Below, piece by piece: positions 61,901 to 64,000 of a stretch of 64,000 bases of DNA. Source of the stretch: Isoetes taiwanensis. Its lineage: Eukaryota > Streptophyta > Lycopodiopsida > Isoetales > Isoetaceae. Under the pieces are notes generated by a model, which had not been told where the DNA came from, did not search any database, and saw nothing but the letters and a program-made list of their open reading frames with translations. The DNA lies in contig JAJEKV010000001.1 of NCBI GenBank assembly GCA_021234155.1, positions 19,670,558-19,734,557 of the forward strand, in the 5' to 3' direction. Both the position numbers and the translations under genes were made by a program. The first letter of the stretch is position 1. Each line of letters begins with the position of its first letter.

Positions 61901-64000
61901 AATTGATCGCCTGGCGTATTTTGAAGTGAGCTTACTTTGGCGTTTCTTGAGGCTCCGTGGTCTTCTCGCTACCTTAATCCTTGGTCCCCGTGGCGTCGAC
62001 GTTTCCGAAATCCATTGGCAGCAAATCGCGACTTAGGAGGGAGAGGTCGGCCCCGCCCCCGTACCGGGAGAGGGAATGTGGCAGCGCCTTCCGGGATTTA
62101 GGTCCCCGCTCAAGGCCAACACACCCCTACTCCCCACGGCCACAAGTCAGCAAGGTCCCTACCGACCGGGACAGCGAGAGGTCGTTTGAACCCCGTGGGC
62201 TGCCGTGTTCTGTAAGGGTTTGGCGCTTTGGGGGGCCGCATTCGGGTTCCTGCCGTACCTGACCCGGGCTTAAAGCCGCAAATGAGAATGCGGGAGTATG
62301 GAACCTAATTTGAGCCGGAGTTTGGGCCTGTCCTCCTCCCGATGTAAGTGTAAGTAGAAGCCTGGGGCGGCAAGGGTAAGACATTCACAAATTTGCAATT
62401 AATGCATTGAACAAAATAAATTCCGATTTTCACAAATTTATCTAATTCATCTCCAGCACACAGCCCAATTTTGAAATTTCGGAGAAGGTCTTAGCCGTGC
62501 GGGTTTAAAGGATTAGAACGGCCGTGTTCTTCATTGCAGGGCAACCGAAATAACACCCTTCCCCAAGTCAAACGAGACCAGATCTTTGCAGATCCCTCAC
62601 AAGAGGGGGAGAGTCCCACCCCAAGAGGCTGGATCTAAAAGTTCCCGAGGCAGCCCTTCCTCGGCAGCCACCGGGGTCGTGACGCTAATGACCATCCTCC
62701 CGAGCTCCGCCTCTCGGTCCGACCGCTGGATCTCTGGGCTGTGGGTCTCTTCTGAAGGCTAAAATCTAAAAGATCTGCAGATCGTCCTGGAGAATTTGTC
62801 GCAACCGCTGAAGGCCCCGAGGTCGCCTCAGATAAACCGCAGCGAGCCATTGTCGGCAATCGGGAGTTCTCCTAATGGCAATCGACCCTTCCAATGGCGA
62901 AATTACCCTAGGGAGCAAGTTACAAGGTCGGTTTTTGGTAAAGAAAAAGAAACACTTCACGCCTGTTCCAAGAGATCCCGCGACCTGGCCATCCCCAGGG
63001 GCCAATTTACTACGAGTATGATGGAAGTGAGCTACTGGCGCTTCTTGAGGCTCTGTGGTCTTCGCCACTGTGAACTTGGTCCCTGTGGCAATGTCGACGT
63101 TTCAGTCCATTGGCAGAGCTAACGCGAGCCCGAGCTGAGAGGTTGCCCGCCCCGCCCCTGTGGCCTGGGAGAGGGAAATTCGTGGCAAGTACCGGGATTT
63201 TAGGGTCCCTACCGCATCGTTTACCTTTAATTTCTACGCCAAGTCACTTCGCCGCTAGCGTCCCTACTGAATCGACAAGGAGAGGGCTCTCCAAAACGCA
63301 GAACCCCGGTGGGCTGCCGTGTTCTAGAAGGGTTTGCATTTTGGGGCTTGGTGACCTGGTCCGCTGCACTGGGACCGCCTCTAGAAGTCAGCAGCCTCGA
63401 GAATACGGGAGCAAGGAACTCACCTGAGCTGAAAGTTTGGGCCTGTCCTCCTCCCCGATGTGGCAAGTAGAAGCTCTGTGGGCGCTTTGGGTAAAGGGCA
63501 AGACATTCATAAATCAGTACTAATGCATTGTAAATTTAAAATAAATTCTCGATTTTTGCCACCGATTCCTAATCTGCCTCCAAAGACAATGTACCCACCC
63601 CTCGAATTTCTTTATAGAAGGTCTAGGTCAAAGGGTTAGTGATTAGAATCCATCTAAACTGCCAGGTGGGCAACCCAGCCTGCACCTCCCCAAGTCAAAC
63701 GGTGACCAGACCTTTGCAGGATCCTCACAAGAGGGGAGAGTCCTGACCCCAAGAGGCTGATCCAAAAGTTCCCCGGCGGCAGCCTTTCCCCGGCAGCGCC
63801 CCCCGGGCTGCACGCCAATGACCACCCTCCCGAGTCTGTGTTCCCCTATCCGACCGCTGGATCCTCCTCGTCGTGGGCCCCTCTTCGAAGGCCCAAAAAG
63901 ATTCCGTGATCGGCCCCGAGAACTTGTCAAACCGTCCATGGCGCCCCTGCAGGCCTCTGGCCTTGTATATAAACCGCAGTTTTTGTCGCTCGCACGGGGA
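52984..64000 (+). repeat. Divergent, shortened right part of the array
   Basis: From about 53 kb monomers shorten and diverge. Several share alternative blocks. One is ACGTTCTTACCC-like sequence in place of ACAGCCCAATTTT (55,120; 57,210; 60,406). The other is TTCTTGCTGCAGGCAACC or CATTGCAGGCAACC in place of CCCGCTGTGGCAACC (56,240; 58,358; 62,530). They alternate with monomers of the standard type, which suggests a second subfamily and not just noise. Confidence 0.65.
60438..61384 (+). repeat. Truncated satellite monomer, 947 bp
   Basis: After AGAACGGTCAAG (about 60,470) the sequence jumps to AGTTCTTCCTCGGC, skipping about 140 bp that other monomers hold between GAACGGTC and AAAGTTCCCGAGGCAG. 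It is the only monomer with a large single deletion. Confidence 0.75.

Larger units (their letters stand above)
33424..64000 (+). repeat. 1.12-kb satellite tandem array, 28 phase markers
   Basis: This is a GC-rich head-to-tail array that leaves the window at the right edge. The marker GTCTAGGTCAAAGGGTTAG (variants allowed) starts near 33961, 35081, 36210, 37331, 38460, 39579, 40699, 41813, 42928, 44045, 45164, 46275, 47400, 48524, 49628, 50748, 51870, 52984, 54078, 55158, 56210, 57247, 58319, 59388, 60438, 61385, 62488 and 63621. Spacing is 1,104-1,129 bp up to 52,984, then mostly 1,037-1,094. The array enters from the 6-kb unit in mid-monomer. Open frames of up to 293 codons occur on both strands but change frame from monomer to monomer, so I do not call any of them a gene. 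I do not recognise the satellite family. It has no rDNA coding sequence, so there is no support for an rDNA spacer. Confidence 0.95.

Noticed and set aside
33424-64000. 35S rDNA intergenic spacer
   Set aside because: No 18S, 5.8S or 25S sequence and no plant rDNA initiator-like TATATAAGGG motif is present in the window.
33424-64000. CRISPR-like array
   Set aside because: Repeats are directly adjacent monomers of about 1.1 kb with no short repeat-spacer alternation, in a eukaryotic context.

Overview
The window looks like repeat-rich, gene-poor nuclear DNA of a land plant, possibly one with a large genome. The reasons are two plant-style Helitron 3' ends, a plant-type LINE 3' fragment, one exon-like fragment of a plant-like ALG2 mannosyltransferase, long AT-rich non-coding tracts and a kilobase-scale satellite array. 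I see no intact protein-coding gene, rRNA, tRNA or CRISPR array. The species cannot be named from this sequence.

Layout. (1) 1-15,086 is single-copy, AT-rich sequence. It holds a minus-strand Helitron 3' end (689-717), short local duplications, a 15-bp perfect inverted repeat (7,171-7,210), a zone of decayed short repeats built around GGGCGCCC-type palindromes (about 9.36-11.16 kb), a minisatellite of about 50 bp period (11,222-11,540) and the ALG2-like exon (13,700-13,801). (2) 15,087-33,540 is three head-to-tail copies of a 6.14-6.17 kb unit. Each carries a Helitron 3' end, a 13-bp-stem hairpin, a LINE zf-RVT fragment, a tandem dimer of about 240 bp, a block packed with CGACGT palindromes and, at its right edge, a sliver of about 120 bp of the neighbouring satellite. 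(3) 33,424-64,000 is a GC-rich tandem array of a roughly 1.12-kb monomer. Its phase marker occurs 28 times, and the array runs off the end of the window.

How the parts relate. The satellite sliver at the end of every 6-kb unit shows that the satellite already lay beside this segment when the segment was triplicated. The unit junctions share only a few bases (TTC) with the left flank, which fits a microhomology or illegitimate junction followed by unequal exchange. Stretches of the three copies are virtually identical while other stretches are peppered with indels and with CTG-to-CCG and CGT-to-CGC changes. That context bias suggests consensus errors at methylated cytosines in an incompletely polished long-read assembly, so monomer divergence is probably overstated. 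The last 10 kb of the array also carries what looks like a real second monomer subfamily. The most notable object is the satellite, each monomer of which has one AT-rich patch and one TATAAA motif at fixed positions in otherwise GC-rich DNA.
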